Source: Methanothermobacter sp. MT-2
Lineage (GTDB): Archaea; Methanobacteriota; Methanobacteria; Methanobacteriales; DSM-23052
DNA length: 64,000 bases
Assembly (NCBI GenBank): GCA_003584625.1
Contig: AP017647.1
Location: 62,001-126,000, forward strand
Reading direction: 5' to 3'
The position numbers and the translations under genes were made by a program. The notes below the pieces were generated by a model, which saw only the letters and a list, made by a program, of their open reading frames with translations, was not told where the DNA came from and ran no database searches. Positions 55,899 to 64,000 of this stretch are shown in pieces. Within the stretch, counting starts at the first letter, position 1, and each line of letters opens with the position of its first letter.

Positions 55899-56330
55899 AT
55901 GAAAGTGAAACAAATATCCGTATTCCTCGAAAACAAAAAAGGAAGATTAAAAAAGGCAGTGCATGCACTCGCCAATGCAAACATAAATATAAGAGCTTTA
56001 TCCATAGCTGACACATCAGAATTCGGAATATTAAGGCTAATAGTCCCAGAACCCGAAAAGGCAAAAAAAGTTCTTGAAGAAAACAATTTCGTGGTTAAAA
56101 TCAATGATGTCATAGCCGTCGAGGTGCCGGACAAACCAGGAGGACTCGACAGCGTCCTCGGAATCCTCACAGAAGCCGACATGAACGTGGAATACGTCTA
56201 CGCTTTCGTGGAAAAAAAAGGCGAAAAAGCAATAGTAGTAATAAGAACAGAAGACTTAGAATCGGGGATAAAAGTGCTAAAAAAGGCTAAAGTACCCCTA
56301 CTATCATCAGAGGACATTTCAACGCTCTAA
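55899..56330 (+). CDS. Tandem ACT-domain protein
   Basis: 143 aa made of two ACT domains: [20 protein letters not shown] and [20 protein letters not shown] (residues 5-45), then [20 protein letters not shown] and [20 protein letters not shown] (residues 70-110). Such proteins next to PaaK-type ligases are thought to sense amino acids, here presumably phenylalanine, tyrosine or tryptophan, and could tune the ligase. It is 15 bp after the ligase gene. The 3' end overlaps convergent iorB by 12 bp. Confidence 0.88.
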   Translation: MKVKQISVFLENKKGRLKKAVHALANANINIRALSIADTSEFGILRLIVPEPEKAKKVLEENNFVVKINDVIAVEVPDKPGGLDSVLGILTEADMNVEYVYAFVEKKGEKAIVVIRTEDLESGIKVLKKAKVPLLSSEDISTL

Positions 56331-56906
56331 CATCCCAAATCCCATTTTAAACGCTTCCAAATTCACCCTAAACAACCTACTGGGCAAATTCTCCCTCATA
56401 GAATCTAATAGGGCATCCTGGGAAAGAGGGAAACCAACTGTGGCCGCGGCAGCACCCAACATCACCATATTCATCGAAAGAGGATGACCAGCATCCAATG
56501 CAATACTATCAGCATCAAAAGCATAAACATTCCCAGAAAATCTCCCAAGCTCCCCCAATATCCAATCTACCCTAGGATATTTCCTAGGATCAATATTAAA
56601 AGGTGGCAGAGGAGTGACATTAACCACAATCTGAGCACCCCTTCTTAACTTAGGAACAGCCCTTAAAGCCTCAAGGGGTTCAAATGCCATCATAAGATCA
56701 GCATGGCCACCCGGGATTATGGTCCCCCTTGCCTTCCCTATTCTAACCTCGGTGGATACTACACCACCCCTTTGCGCCATTCCATGTATTTCACTCATCA
56801 CAACATCCAAACCTTCTTTCATAGCAGCCCATCCTATAATTTCACCAGCTTTTATAATACCCTGACCACCAACACCACAAATGTAAATATCATAGGATAA
56901 CTTCAC
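56319..56906 (-). CDS. iorB: Indolepyruvate ferredoxin oxidoreductase beta subunit
   Basis: Gamma-type subunit of the TPP-dependent 2-oxoacid:ferredoxin oxidoreductase acting on aryl pyruvates. About 195 aa: [20 protein letters not shown] at the N-terminus, [20 protein letters not shown] near residue 33, [20 protein letters not shown] near residue 75 and [23 protein letters not shown] 56906 overlaps the iorA stop (GTGA) and follows GGGGGTCTTCACA; the ATG at 56978 lies inside iorA. In methanogens growing on H2/CO2, Ior can run in the reductive carboxylation direction to make aryl pyruvates from aryl acids. Confidence 0.92.
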   Translation of the reverse strand: MKLSYDIYICGVGGQGIIKAGEIIGWAAMKEGLDVVMSEIHGMAQRGGVVSTEVRIGKARGTIIPGGHADLMMAFEPLEALRAVPKLRRGAQIVVNVTPLPPFNIDPRKYPRVDWILGELGRFSGNVYAFDADSIALDAGHPLSMNMVMLGAAAATVGFPLSQDALLDSMRENLPSRLFRVNLEAFKMGFGMLER

Positions 56907-58756
56907 TGTGAAGACCCCCTTTTGGTTTTTATAGCTTTTTCTGGACAAACTTGGACACAAACCGTGCATCCCCGACAATATCTTTCATCTACCTTCACAA
57001 CCTCATCATATCTTATGGCAGGACATGCAAGTTTACTTATACACTCCAAACACTCGTCACAAAGATCATAATCCACTTCAACCGGCTTACCCTTGGCCTT
57101 GACTGAAAGTTGACATGGATACCTTGCAACAACAACATTAAGCGAATCAGCAGTTAAAGCCTCCTTAAAGGCCTCTATACTCTTTTTTATGTTCATGGGG
57201 TTTATCACCCTAACATTTATGCCAGCAGCCTCAACAATCCTTTCAATGGGGATGGCTGGCGCTTCACCACCCATACCATCAAATGGCAGTCCAGGGTGTG
57301 GTTGGCCTCCAGTCATTGCAGTTGTCCTGTTATCAAGGATCACAATGAGGAAATCATGTTTGTTATGAACAGCATTCAATAGTGGTGGTATACCAGCATG
57401 GAAAAAGGTTGAGTCTCCTATAAATGACACTATTTTCTGTTCTGTTGCCTTGGAAAAACCGCAGGCCGCCCCTATACTTGAACCCATCGACAAGAGGTAA
57501 TCGGCCGCATTATATGGGGATTCTATGCCTAGGGTGTAGCAGCCAATGTCAGTTGAGAATATAACCTCTATATCTAGTTCTTCAAGGGCTCTGTTCATAG
57601 AATAGTATACTGCTCTGTGTGGGCAGCCTGGACAAAATGTTGGAGGTCTTTCAGGCAATTTTATCTCCGGAATCTTTGCCTGTTCTTGGAGTCCTAACAG
57701 TTTTCGGATGGGATTGTTTATTATGTCTTGATTGTATTCATAGATTCTTGGGAATGTACCGTCTAGTTTTCCATGGACGTCTACTTTAAGGTTTCTTTTA
57801 CCTATTATGGATAGAACTTCTTTTTCCATTATTGGGTCGACTTCTTCGATTATAAAAACTTTATCAATGTGTTTTAAGAATTTGTATACTAGCTTTTCTG
57901 GGAATGGGTATGTGAATCCCAGTTTTAGTATGGGCATGGGGAGTTCTTTTTCATTGACCAGATCATAAGCATAATTAAAGGCGCCTCCACTTGCTATGAT
58001 CCCATAGGCGCTATCTTCAGGTTTTGATAATTTTCTCCCTTTATAATAGATTTGGTTGAATGGTGATTTGTCCACAATCTTGGATATTTTGTCTATTTTC
58101 TTGACAAGTTCCCTGTGCATTGTCCTTGCAGTTGATGGTACAAGGACGAATCTCCCTGGATCTTTTTTGAACCGGCCCTTTCTTTCCATCTTTTGGGTTT
58201 CACCCACTTTAACCTTGCTTCTCATATGTGAGACTCTTGTTGTTGTCCTTACCATGACTGGTAACTTGAATTTTTCAGATAAATTAAAAGCATACTTTGT
58301 AAAGTCTAGTATCTCCTGGGGATTTGATGGTTCAAACAATGGAATGTTAGCAAACCTTGGATAGTGTCTATTGTCCTGTTCATTTTGTGATGAGAACATT
58401 GAGGGGTCATCAGCTGATAATATGACCATTCCTGCTTCGACTCCAGTATATGCAGTGCTTACAAGCGAATCTGAAGCCACGTTAACTCCCACATGTTTCA
58501 TGAAGGTGAATGATCTCACGCCAGAGGCTGCTGCAGCGGCCGCCACTTCAACTGCAACTTTTTCATTTGTTGAAAATTCAAAATATATCCCGGTTTTGGA
58601 TGCGATTTTTGAGAGGATGTCTCCGATTTCTGATGATGGAGTTCCAGGGTAGGTGCTTGCGACAGCCACTCCTGATTCTATAGCTGCCCTTGCAGCGGCC
58701 TCATTACCTAGGAGGAAAAGTTCATCGCCTTCACTAGCCTTTAAAAGTTGAGTCAT
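56903..58756 (-). CDS. iorA: Indolepyruvate ferredoxin oxidoreductase alpha subunit
   Basis: About 617 aa. The N-terminal pyrimidine-binding domain has [20 protein letters not shown] and [20 protein letters not shown]; the TPP domain has [20 protein letters not shown] near residue 375 and [20 protein letters not shown] and [20 protein letters not shown], with [20 protein letters not shown] near residue 475. The C-terminus holds two 4Fe-4S clusters: [14 protein letters not shown] and [18 protein letters not shown] 58756 follows GGTGATCAAC. Together with iorB, the aryl-CoA ligase and the symporter it forms a plausible aryl-acid salvage module. An oxidising role on indolepyruvate is the alternative. 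Confidence 0.94.
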   Translation of the reverse strand: MTQLLKASEGDELFLLGNEAAARAAIESGVAVASTYPGTPSSEIGDILSKIASKTGIYFEFSTNEKVAVEVAAAAAASGVRSFTFMKHVGVNVASDSLVSTAYTGVEAGMVILSADDPSMFSSQNEQDNRHYPRFANIPLFEPSNPQEILDFTKYAFNLSEKFKLPVMVRTTTRVSHMRSKVKVGETQKMERKGRFKKDPGRFVLVPSTARTMHRELVKKIDKISKIVDKSPFNQIYYKGRKLSKPEDSAYGIIASGGAFNYAYDLVNEKELPMPILKLGFTYPFPEKLVYKFLKHIDKVFIIEEVDPIMEKEVLSIIGKRNLKVDVHGKLDGTFPRIYEYNQDIINNPIRKLLGLQEQAKIPEIKLPERPPTFCPGCPHRAVYYSMNRALEELDIEVIFSTDIGCYTLGIESPYNAADYLLSMGSSIGAACGFSKATEQKIVSFIGDSTFFHAGIPPLLNAVHNKHDFLIVILDNRTTAMTGGQPHPGLPFDGMGGEAPAIPIERIVEAAGINVRVINPMNIKKSIEAFKEALTADSLNVVVARYPCQLSVKAKGKPVEVDYDLCDECLECISKLACPAIRYDEVVKVDERYCRGCTVCVQVCPEKAIKTKRGSSQ

Positions 58757-58882
58757 GTTGATCACCTACTAGAGTGTTGAGAAAATTATAATAATGAAAA
58801 AAATTTAAAATTTCCATAAGTCCAAATCTAATTTTCCAATACTTTTATAATTTCCCCTTTTATAAAATTGGAGATAAGAAAT

Positions 58883-60376
58883 ATGATAAAGGTTAAAATC
58901 TTAAGGTTCGACCCGGAAAAGGACAAGGAACCATACATTGAGGAATACAAGATCCCCTACAAGGAGAAGATGAAGATATTAGATGCTCTTAACCTAATCA
59001 ATGACATGTATGGGGCTAACATAGCCTTTAGAAGTTCTTGTAGGGCTGGGCAGTGCGGATCCTGCGCGGTTAAAATGGACGGCGAAGTCGTACTAGCATG
59101 TAAAGCAGAAATAAAAGACGAGTCACTGATAGAACCGTTGGATTTCCCAGTTATAAAAGATCTTATAGTTGACAGGAGCGAAATCGATGAAAAAGCCCGG
59201 GAGATGAAATTATACCTAGAATCAACAGGGAAAGGACTTCAAGAGATCAGACCAGAAGATTACATGGACTCAAAAAAACTTAGAAGTTGTATTGAATGCT
59301 TCTCATGCATAGCAGCCTGTCCAGTTATAAAAGAAAGCTCAGAATTCGCAGGACCATACTTCATGAATTACCTTTCAAAATTCGCATTCGACCCAAGAGA
59401 CAAAGCAAACAGAGCCAAAGAAGGATTCAAAGAAGGACTATACTGTTGCACAACCTGTGCAAAATGTGAAGAAGTCTGCCCAAAACAATTAAACCTGCCA
59501 GGAGACGCCATCGAAAAACTAAGAGCACTAGCATGTAAACAGGAAATCGGACCCCTAGAAGCCCATAAAAAAGTTAAAAAGCTCATAGAAGAAACCGGAA
59601 GATCAGTCGAACAAATCCAAGAAGGCTTCATAGAATCCCTAAAATTAGATGGGAAAAATCCAAGGATAGGATTCTTCACAGGATGCCTCGTAGACTACAG
59701 GATACCAGAAGTGGGACTAGCACTACTCAAAGTACTTAAAAAACATGGGATAGAAATCGACGTACCCCCAGACCAAGTATGCTGCGGATCACCCATGATA
59801 CGCACTGGACAAACCGACATAGTAAAAGAACTCGTAGCCAAAAACAAAAAAGCCCTACAAAAATACGACACCATCATAACAGTCTGCGCAGGCTGCGGCT
59901 CCACACTAAAAAACGACTACCCAAAATATGGCGTCAAACTAAACGTCCTAGACATAAGCGAACTTTTAGCAGACAACCTCAACACAAAAGAAATGAAACC
60001 AGTTAACATGAAAGTAACCTACCACGACCCATGCCACCTCGCAAGAGGACAAGGAATACGACTAGAACCAAGAAAAATACTCAAAAAAATAAAAGGCCTA
60101 GAATTCATTGAAATGGAAAAACCAGACCAATGCTGCGGCTCCGGAGGAGGTGTCAAATCAGGCAAACCAGACCTAGCATACAGTCTAGGTAAAAAAAAGG
60201 CAGAGATGATAAAAAAACTAGGCGTTGACGCCGTGATAACAATATGCCCATTCTGCCAACTACACATAAAAGACTCCCTAGAAAGAGAAGGCCTAAAAGA
60301 CGTTAAAGTTATGAATATACTGGAATTACTAGACCTAGCATATAGAGAAAATGGAAGAAAGGATAAAAAAACTTGA
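58883..60376 (+). CDS. tfrB: Thiol:fumarate reductase subunit B
   Basis: Couples oxidation of coenzymes M and B to fumarate reduction, yielding succinate for biosynthesis and CoM-S-S-CoB. About 497 aa in three parts: a 2Fe-2S ferredoxin (SSCRAGQCGSCAVKMDGEVV, near residue 55), a 4Fe-4S region (CIECFSCIAACP and CTTCAKCEEVCPK, residues 140-200) and an HdrB-like part with two CCG domains (DQVCCGSPMIRTGQTD and DQCCGSGGGVKSGKPD, near residues 300 and 420). The HdrB-like part is the heterodisulfide site. ATG 58883 follows GGAGATAAGAAAT. TfrA is not adjacent. The gene turns strongly A/C-rich in its second half. Confidence 0.93.
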   Translation: MIKVKILRFDPEKDKEPYIEEYKIPYKEKMKILDALNLINDMYGANIAFRSSCRAGQCGSCAVKMDGEVVLACKAEIKDESLIEPLDFPVIKDLIVDRSEIDEKAREMKLYLESTGKGLQEIRPEDYMDSKKLRSCIECFSCIAACPVIKESSEFAGPYFMNYLSKFAFDPRDKANRAKEGFKEGLYCCTTCAKCEEVCPKQLNLPGDAIEKLRALACKQEIGPLEAHKKVKKLIEETGRSVEQIQEGFIESLKLDGKNPRIGFFTGCLVDYRIPEVGLALLKVLKKHGIEIDVPPDQVCCGSPMIRTGQTDIVKELVAKNKKALQKYDTIITVCAGCGSTLKNDYPKYGVKLNVLDISELLADNLNTKEMKPVNMKVTYHDPCHLARGQGIRLEPRKILKKIKGLEFIEMEKPDQCCGSGGGVKSGKPDLAYSLGKKKAEMIKKLGVDAVITICPFCQLHIKDSLEREGLKDVKVMNILELLDLAYRENGRKDKKT

Positions 60377-61070
60377 AGATAACATCTCAGTGGTCTTTGT
60401 TGAACCCGAAACACCAGGAAATATCGGATTCATAGCTCGGACCATGAAAAACTTCGGATTAAAAAAACTAATCCTCATAAACCCCTGCGAATTAGATGAA
60501 GAAGCATATTTATATGCAATGCACGCAACAGACATCCTAGAAAACTCAATAACATTCAAATCCCTCAATGACATGCTAGATAAACTGCCAGTAGACTTTC
60601 TCGTTGGCACAACAGGAATACCAGGCGGAAGCTACAAACTAGAAAGACTACCCCTCAGACCAGAACAATTTGCAAAAGCATTAAATACAAATGCAAAAAT
60701 AGCCATACTATTCGGCAGAGAAGGAAACGGCCTCACAAACAAGGAAATATCAAAATGCGACATTATCGTGAGCATACCCACAAGCCAGGAGTATCCCATA
60801 ATGAACGTATCACACGCAGCCGCAATAATATTCTATGAAATATTCAAAAAAAGAGAATATAAACCCAAGGGGATCGAAGAAGCCTCAGGACTCGAAAAAA
60901 AACTTTTAATATCAGATATGAAGGATGTAATATCATCCCTTGACCTGCCAGACCATAAAAAAAAGGTTGCCATGAGAGCCTTCAGGAACCTTATAGGAAG
61001 AGCCTTCATCACCGGAAGAGAAGCCCACACCCTAAAAGGAATCCTCAGAAGGATAAAAAAACGCCTATAA
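60351..61070 (+). CDS. TrmJ-type SpoU RNA 2'-O-methyltransferase
   Basis: 239-aa SPOUT enzyme. VVFVEPETPGNIGFIARTMK and NFGLKKLILINPCELDEEAY at the N-terminus, KIAILFGREGNGLTNKEISK near residue 115 and VSIPTSQEYPIMNVSHAAAI near residue 145 are the three motifs that form the SAM-binding knot. TrmJ-like archaeal members methylate C32 of tRNAs. The C-terminal helical tail (LPDHKKKVAMRAFRNLIGRA) includes the RAFITGREAHTLKGILRR pattern seen in this subgroup. It overlaps tfrB by 26 bp and so is probably co-transcribed with it. Confidence 0.88.
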   Translation: MEERIKKLEDNISVVFVEPETPGNIGFIARTMKNFGLKKLILINPCELDEEAYLYAMHATDILENSITFKSLNDMLDKLPVDFLVGTTGIPGGSYKLERLPLRPEQFAKALNTNAKIAILFGREGNGLTNKEISKCDIIVSIPTSQEYPIMNVSHAAAIIFYEIFKKREYKPKGIEEASGLEKKLLISDMKDVISSLDLPDHKKKVAMRAFRNLIGRAFITGREAHTLKGILRRIKKRL

Positions 61071-61088
61071 CAAAGGAGGGAGATGTAA

Positions 61089-62204
61089 CTGATTTTCGGA
61101 GCAAACTGGGAAATCCTAAGCATAATATTCTTCGTGATCCTCATCATATTCCTACCAATAATAATGAGAATCCGCATATTCTCAGCACTGCAAAAAACCC
61201 TACTCGAAATGGAAGAAATGGTGAAAGACTCAAAAAACCTGATAATCAACCTATCCAAGGAAACTGGAGACGAAAAAGCCACAATGGAACAAGTCGATGA
61301 ATTCCTAGACTTCTTTATCATACCCCCAACAGACCTAGACCCAAATGGCATCGTCCAAAAATTCAACCAAATACTGGAATTGAGCGAATCCAGATTCAAA
61401 AAAATGGTTGAAATAATAGCCCCAAAAGCAAACAAAGAAACAAAAGCAAACATAATAATGACCCTAAAAGTCGCCATAGGCCTCAACAGCATATATAAGA
61501 TGATAAGACACAACTTCGAACTTGCAAAGAAAACAGGAAACCTCCAAATACTCCTAGCCCTCCAAATGAACATGCCCCTCATCATGAGAATATTCAAAGC
61601 CCAATACAAAGGCGCTAAAGCATTCTCAAAAGGCTTACCAGTGGGTGACGGCGCCGGCCCCCTCACAATAGCCATGCTCCTAAAAAAGGAAGACAAAATA
61701 GAATCCATAGATGAAATGATCTACGCAACCAGAGAACATGAAAATAGGAAAATTGTCATACTCAGACCAGAAGGACCCGGAGCAAGATTAGGGAAAGTTG
61801 CAAAAGCCGTGAACACACTAATAGACAAATTCAAAATCCAAAAGATTATAATGGTTGATGCAGCTGTAAAAATGGAGGGTGAAGAAACTGGTAAAGTCGC
61901 TGAAGGCGTTGGTATTGTCATTGGAGGTACCGGAGTCGAGAAATGGTTCATCGAAGACAAAATACTCCAACAAAACATCGAAATTGATTCAATAGTGATC
62001 AAAATGAGCCCAGAAGAAGCAATAACACAAATGGATAAAAAAATCTTAGAAGGATGTAAAATCGCCCTGAAAAAAATAAAAGCCAACATGAAAGAAGACA
62101 AAAACATACTCATCGTAGGAGTGGGTAACAGCTGCGGCATACCCAACATCCTCAAAGACTTATCAACCATAAAATTAAAGGAAGACGATGATGAGGGAGA
62201 ATAG
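61089..62204 (+). CDS. DUF1512 protein with N-terminal membrane helix, CTG start
   Basis: A DUF1512-type protein known mostly from archaea, function unknown. From CTG 61089 it has 371 aa, starting LIFGANWEILSIIFFVILII and continuing as a full transmembrane helix (to FLPIIMR). The usual starts begin at GTG 61134, which would cut the helix in the middle. The CTG follows AAAGGAGGG (61072-61080) and an in-frame TAA lies directly before it, so a CTG (or ATT 61092) start is inferred. The soluble part has KGLPVGDGAGPLTIAMLLKK near residue 180, VILRPEGPGARLGKVAKAVN, IMVDAAVKMEGEETGKVAEG and VGVGNSCGIPNILKDL. Confidence 0.78.
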   Translation: MIFGANWEILSIIFFVILIIFLPIIMRIRIFSALQKTLLEMEEMVKDSKNLIINLSKETGDEKATMEQVDEFLDFFIIPPTDLDPNGIVQKFNQILELSESRFKKMVEIIAPKANKETKANIIMTLKVAIGLNSIYKMIRHNFELAKKTGNLQILLALQMNMPLIMRIFKAQYKGAKAFSKGLPVGDGAGPLTIAMLLKKEDKIESIDEMIYATREHENRKIVILRPEGPGARLGKVAKAVNTLIDKFKIQKIIMVDAAVKMEGEETGKVAEGVGIVIGGTGVEKWFIEDKILQQNIEIDSIVIKMSPEEAITQMDKKILEGCKIALKKIKANMKEDKNILIVGVGNSCGIPNILKDLSTIKLKEDDDEGE

Positions 62205-62207
62205 AAC

Positions 62208-62828
62208 ATGGCAATCCTAAGCGACCGTGACATAAAAAAGTGCCTAAAGGATGGTCTGATAATCATAGACCCACTAGAAGACCCAGAAAGGCAAATACAA
62301 CCATCATCAGTAGATCTCAGGATAGGAAACGAATTCAAAGGATTCAAGATCATAAGAAAACCATGCATAGACCCCCAGGAACCAGAAGACATAGAATCCT
62401 ACATGAAATCATACCACATAAAAGACGGAGAATCCTTCATAATACACCCAGGAGAATTTACATTAGCCACAACATACGAATATATAGGACTACCAGACAA
62501 CCTTGTTGCAAGAGTAGAAGGAAGATCATCCATAGGAAGACTCGGAATCACCATGCACGTCACAGCAGGCTACATAGACCCAGGATTCCACGGCAAAATC
62601 ACACTAGAAATCTCAAACATTGGAAAAATGCCAGTAGCACTCTACCCAAAACAACGAGTATGCCAAATAGTATTCGAAACAATGACATCACCAGCAGAAA
62701 AACCCTACGGACACCCCGAAAGAGAAAGTAAATATATGGGCCAACTCAAACCCGAAACAAGCAAAATAAAAGACGACTATGAACTCAAAAAATTCAGAAT
62801 CTATCAGAAAAAAATAGGGGATAAATAA
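62208..62828 (+). CDS. dcd: dCTP deaminase
   Basis: Supplies dUTP/dUMP for thymidylate; some archaeal enzymes are bifunctional dCTP deaminase/dUTPases. 206 aa: ILSDRDIKKCLKDGLIIIDP at the N-terminus, QPSSVDLRIGNEFKGFKI near residue 30, VARVEGRSSIGRLGITMHVT near residue 105, AGYIDPGFHGKITLEISN and PVALYPKQRVCQIVFETMTS near residue 145. The Glu and Arg of the catalytic set are in the EGRSSIGR stretch and after. ATG 62208 starts 3 bp after the DUF1512 stop. TAATG links it to glyS. Confidence 0.93.
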   Translation: MAILSDRDIKKCLKDGLIIIDPLEDPERQIQPSSVDLRIGNEFKGFKIIRKPCIDPQEPEDIESYMKSYHIKDGESFIIHPGEFTLATTYEYIGLPDNLVARVEGRSSIGRLGITMHVTAGYIDPGFHGKITLEISNIGKMPVALYPKQRVCQIVFETMTSPAEKPYGHPERESKYMGQLKPETSKIKDDYELKKFRIYQKKIGDK

Positions 62829-64000
62829 TGAGCCACAAAGAAGTTATGAAAATCGCGAGAAAACGAGGATTCCTATGGTCATCCTTTGAAATCTATTCCG
62901 GAGTAGCAGGATTCGTAGACTACGGACCACTAGGAGCCCTCCTAAAAAATAAGATCATGAACAAATGGAGAGAATACTACATCATAAAAGAAGGATTCTA
63001 CGAAATGGAATCCCCAACAGTAATGCCAGAAGAAGTATTCAAAGCCTCAGGACACGTTGACCACTTTAACGACCCAATGACACAATGCAAAGAATGCAGA
63101 GAAGTATACAGAGCAGACCACATAATCGAAGAAGCCACAGGAATGGAAGTTGAAGGCCTGGAAAACCAGAAACTCACAGAGATAATCTCAAATAAAAAAA
63201 TAAGATGTCCACGTTGCGGCGGACACCTCACACATGTATGGAGTTACAACCTCATGTTCCAGACACTAATCGGGGCAAAAGGCAAAAAAGTCGGATACCT
63301 AAGACCCGAAACAGCCCAGGGCATATTCACACCATTCAAAAGACTCTTAAGATTCTTCAGAAACAAATTACCCTTTGGTGTAGTGCAACTCGGCAAAGCT
63401 TATCGTAACGAAATATCACCCAGACAAGGCGTTATAAGACTCAGAGAATTCACACAAGCAGAAGCAGAAATATTCGTAAACCCCAAAGACAAAACACATC
63501 CAAAATTCCACACAATAAAATCAGAAAAACTAAAATTATACCCAGCAGAAAAACAAGAAAAAGGCGAAGAACCCACAACATTAACTGCTGGAGAAGCCGT
63601 CAAAAAAGGCATAATATCAAGTGAAATCCTAACATACCATCTCTGGTTAGCGAAAAAATTCCTAATTGACATTGGAATACCTGAAAATGTTATAAGATTC
63701 CGCCAACACCTCCCAACAGAAATGGCACACTATGCAATCGACTGCTGGGACGTTGAAATCCAAACCAACAGATACGGATGGATCGAAATAATAGGCATAG
63801 CAGACAGAACAGACTACGACCTCAAATCCCACAGCGAACACAGCAAAGAAGACCTAAAAGTCTTCATAGAATACAAAAAACCCAAAATAATAAAAAAAGA
63901 GATAGTCAAAGCCAAAATGGAAAAAATAGGCCCAAAATTCAAAAAAGACGCTGCAAAGATTATAAAAGCTCTGGAAGATGCCGATCCAAAACTCGTCAAA
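62828..64000 (+). CDS. glyS: Glycyl-tRNA synthetase (archaeal/eukaryotic type), 5' part
   Basis: Class II synthetase charging tRNA-Gly. 391 codons are visible; the gene runs off the window. Segments: MKIARKRGFLWSSFEIYSGV and GFVDYGPLGALLKNKIMNKW at the N-terminus, a zinc-binding pair CKEC (near residue 83) and CPRC (near residue 130), motif 2 LRPETAQGIFTPFKRLLRFF near residue 158, GKAYRNEISPRQGVIRLREF near residue 190 and FRQHLPTEMAHYAIDCWDVE near residue 295. ATG 62828 overlaps the dcd stop (TAATG). Codons are almost entirely of the A- and C-ending kind. Confidence 0.95.
   Translation, partial: MSHKEVMKIARKRGFLWSSFEIYSGVAGFVDYGPLGALLKNKIMNKWREYYIIKEGFYEMESPTVMPEEVFKASGHVDHFNDPMTQCKECREVYRADHIIEEATGMEVEGLENQKLTEIISNKKIRCPRCGGHLTHVWSYNLMFQTLIGAKGKKVGYLRPETAQGIFTPFKRLLRFFRNKLPFGVVQLGKAYRNEISPRQGVIRLREFTQAEAEIFVNPKDKTHPKFHTIKSEKLKLYPAEKQEKGEEPTTLTAGEAVKKGIISSEILTYHLWLAKKFLIDIGIPENVIRFRQHLPTEMAHYAIDCWDVEIQTNRYGWIEIIGIADRTDYDLKSHSEHSKEDLKVFIEYKKPKIIKKEIVKAKMEKIGPKFKKDAAKIIKALEDADPKLVK

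Overview
The window looks like a chromosomal segment of a thermophilic hydrogenotrophic methanogen of the Methanobacteriales, closest in gene content and order to Methanothermobacter. The base composition is clearly more A+T-rich than that of M. thermautotrophicus, so a lower-GC relative is likely. Supporting genes are a methanogenesis-marker protein, a short CbiX/CfbA nickel-cobalt chelatase, thiol:fumarate reductase TfrB, DNA polymerase D small subunit, Orc1/Cdc6, Hef, a Kae1-Bud32 fusion and the aconitase-X and UbiD enzymes of the archaeal mevalonate route. Starts are usually preceded by GGTGAT-type ribosome binding sites and are often TTG or GTG.

Layout. 1-1952: 5' part of anaerobic ribonucleotide reductase. 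2347-7757: leuCDB, cysteine desulfurase, a 25-residue membrane peptide, ribH and methanogenesis marker 11. 7738-14769: membrane glycosyltransferase, tandem-domain PurE, UbiD-family decarboxylase, AmrS-type radical SAM enzyme, ThiL, CbiX/CfbA and a DUF35 protein. 14770-15192: intergenic tract with what looks like the right end of an IS200/IS605 element. 15193-16937: two membrane-anchored pilin-like secreted proteins. 16980-24932: cobalamin genes (cbiH, cbiG, cbiB) interleaved with an MgtE-type transporter, its PhoU/RCK-C partner, PolD small subunit and a FucA-like aldolase.

25506-27419 is a 1.9-kb gene-free region directly upstream of orc1/cdc6. It carries paired, oppositely oriented ORB-like boxes and is the replication origin with good confidence. 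A compact GC-rich element inside it may be an undescribed structured RNA. Around it lie replication and repair genes (PolD DP1, Orc1, Hef, RecJ/GAN) mixed with pyrB, a TrmI-type methyltransferase, rpsO, an ITPase, kae1-bud32 and the phosphomevalonate dehydratase large subunit.

37674-48169 is more accessory: UPF0284 protein, membrane proteins, ilvE, tRNA-Val, a surface protein with a tripartite C-terminal anchor, flavoproteins, an IrrE-like HEIAH protein, an M28-like peptidase lacking expected His ligands, and a stomatin-like protein. A second intergenic tract (43010-43320) holds a candidate small RNA with its own TATA box and T-run. 48155-51700 is a TetR-controlled operon of two radical SAM enzymes with a perfect 18-bp operator-like palindrome at the promoter.

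51763-64000: pyrE with an overlapping double zinc-finger gene, a PRC-barrel protein, then a likely aryl-acid salvage module (sodium symporter with small accessory protein, PaaK-type aryl-CoA ligase, ACT protein, IorAB), followed by tfrB, a TrmJ-type methyltransferase, a DUF1512 protein, dcd and the start of glyS. Two genes (cbiG and the DUF1512 gene) appear to start at CTG.
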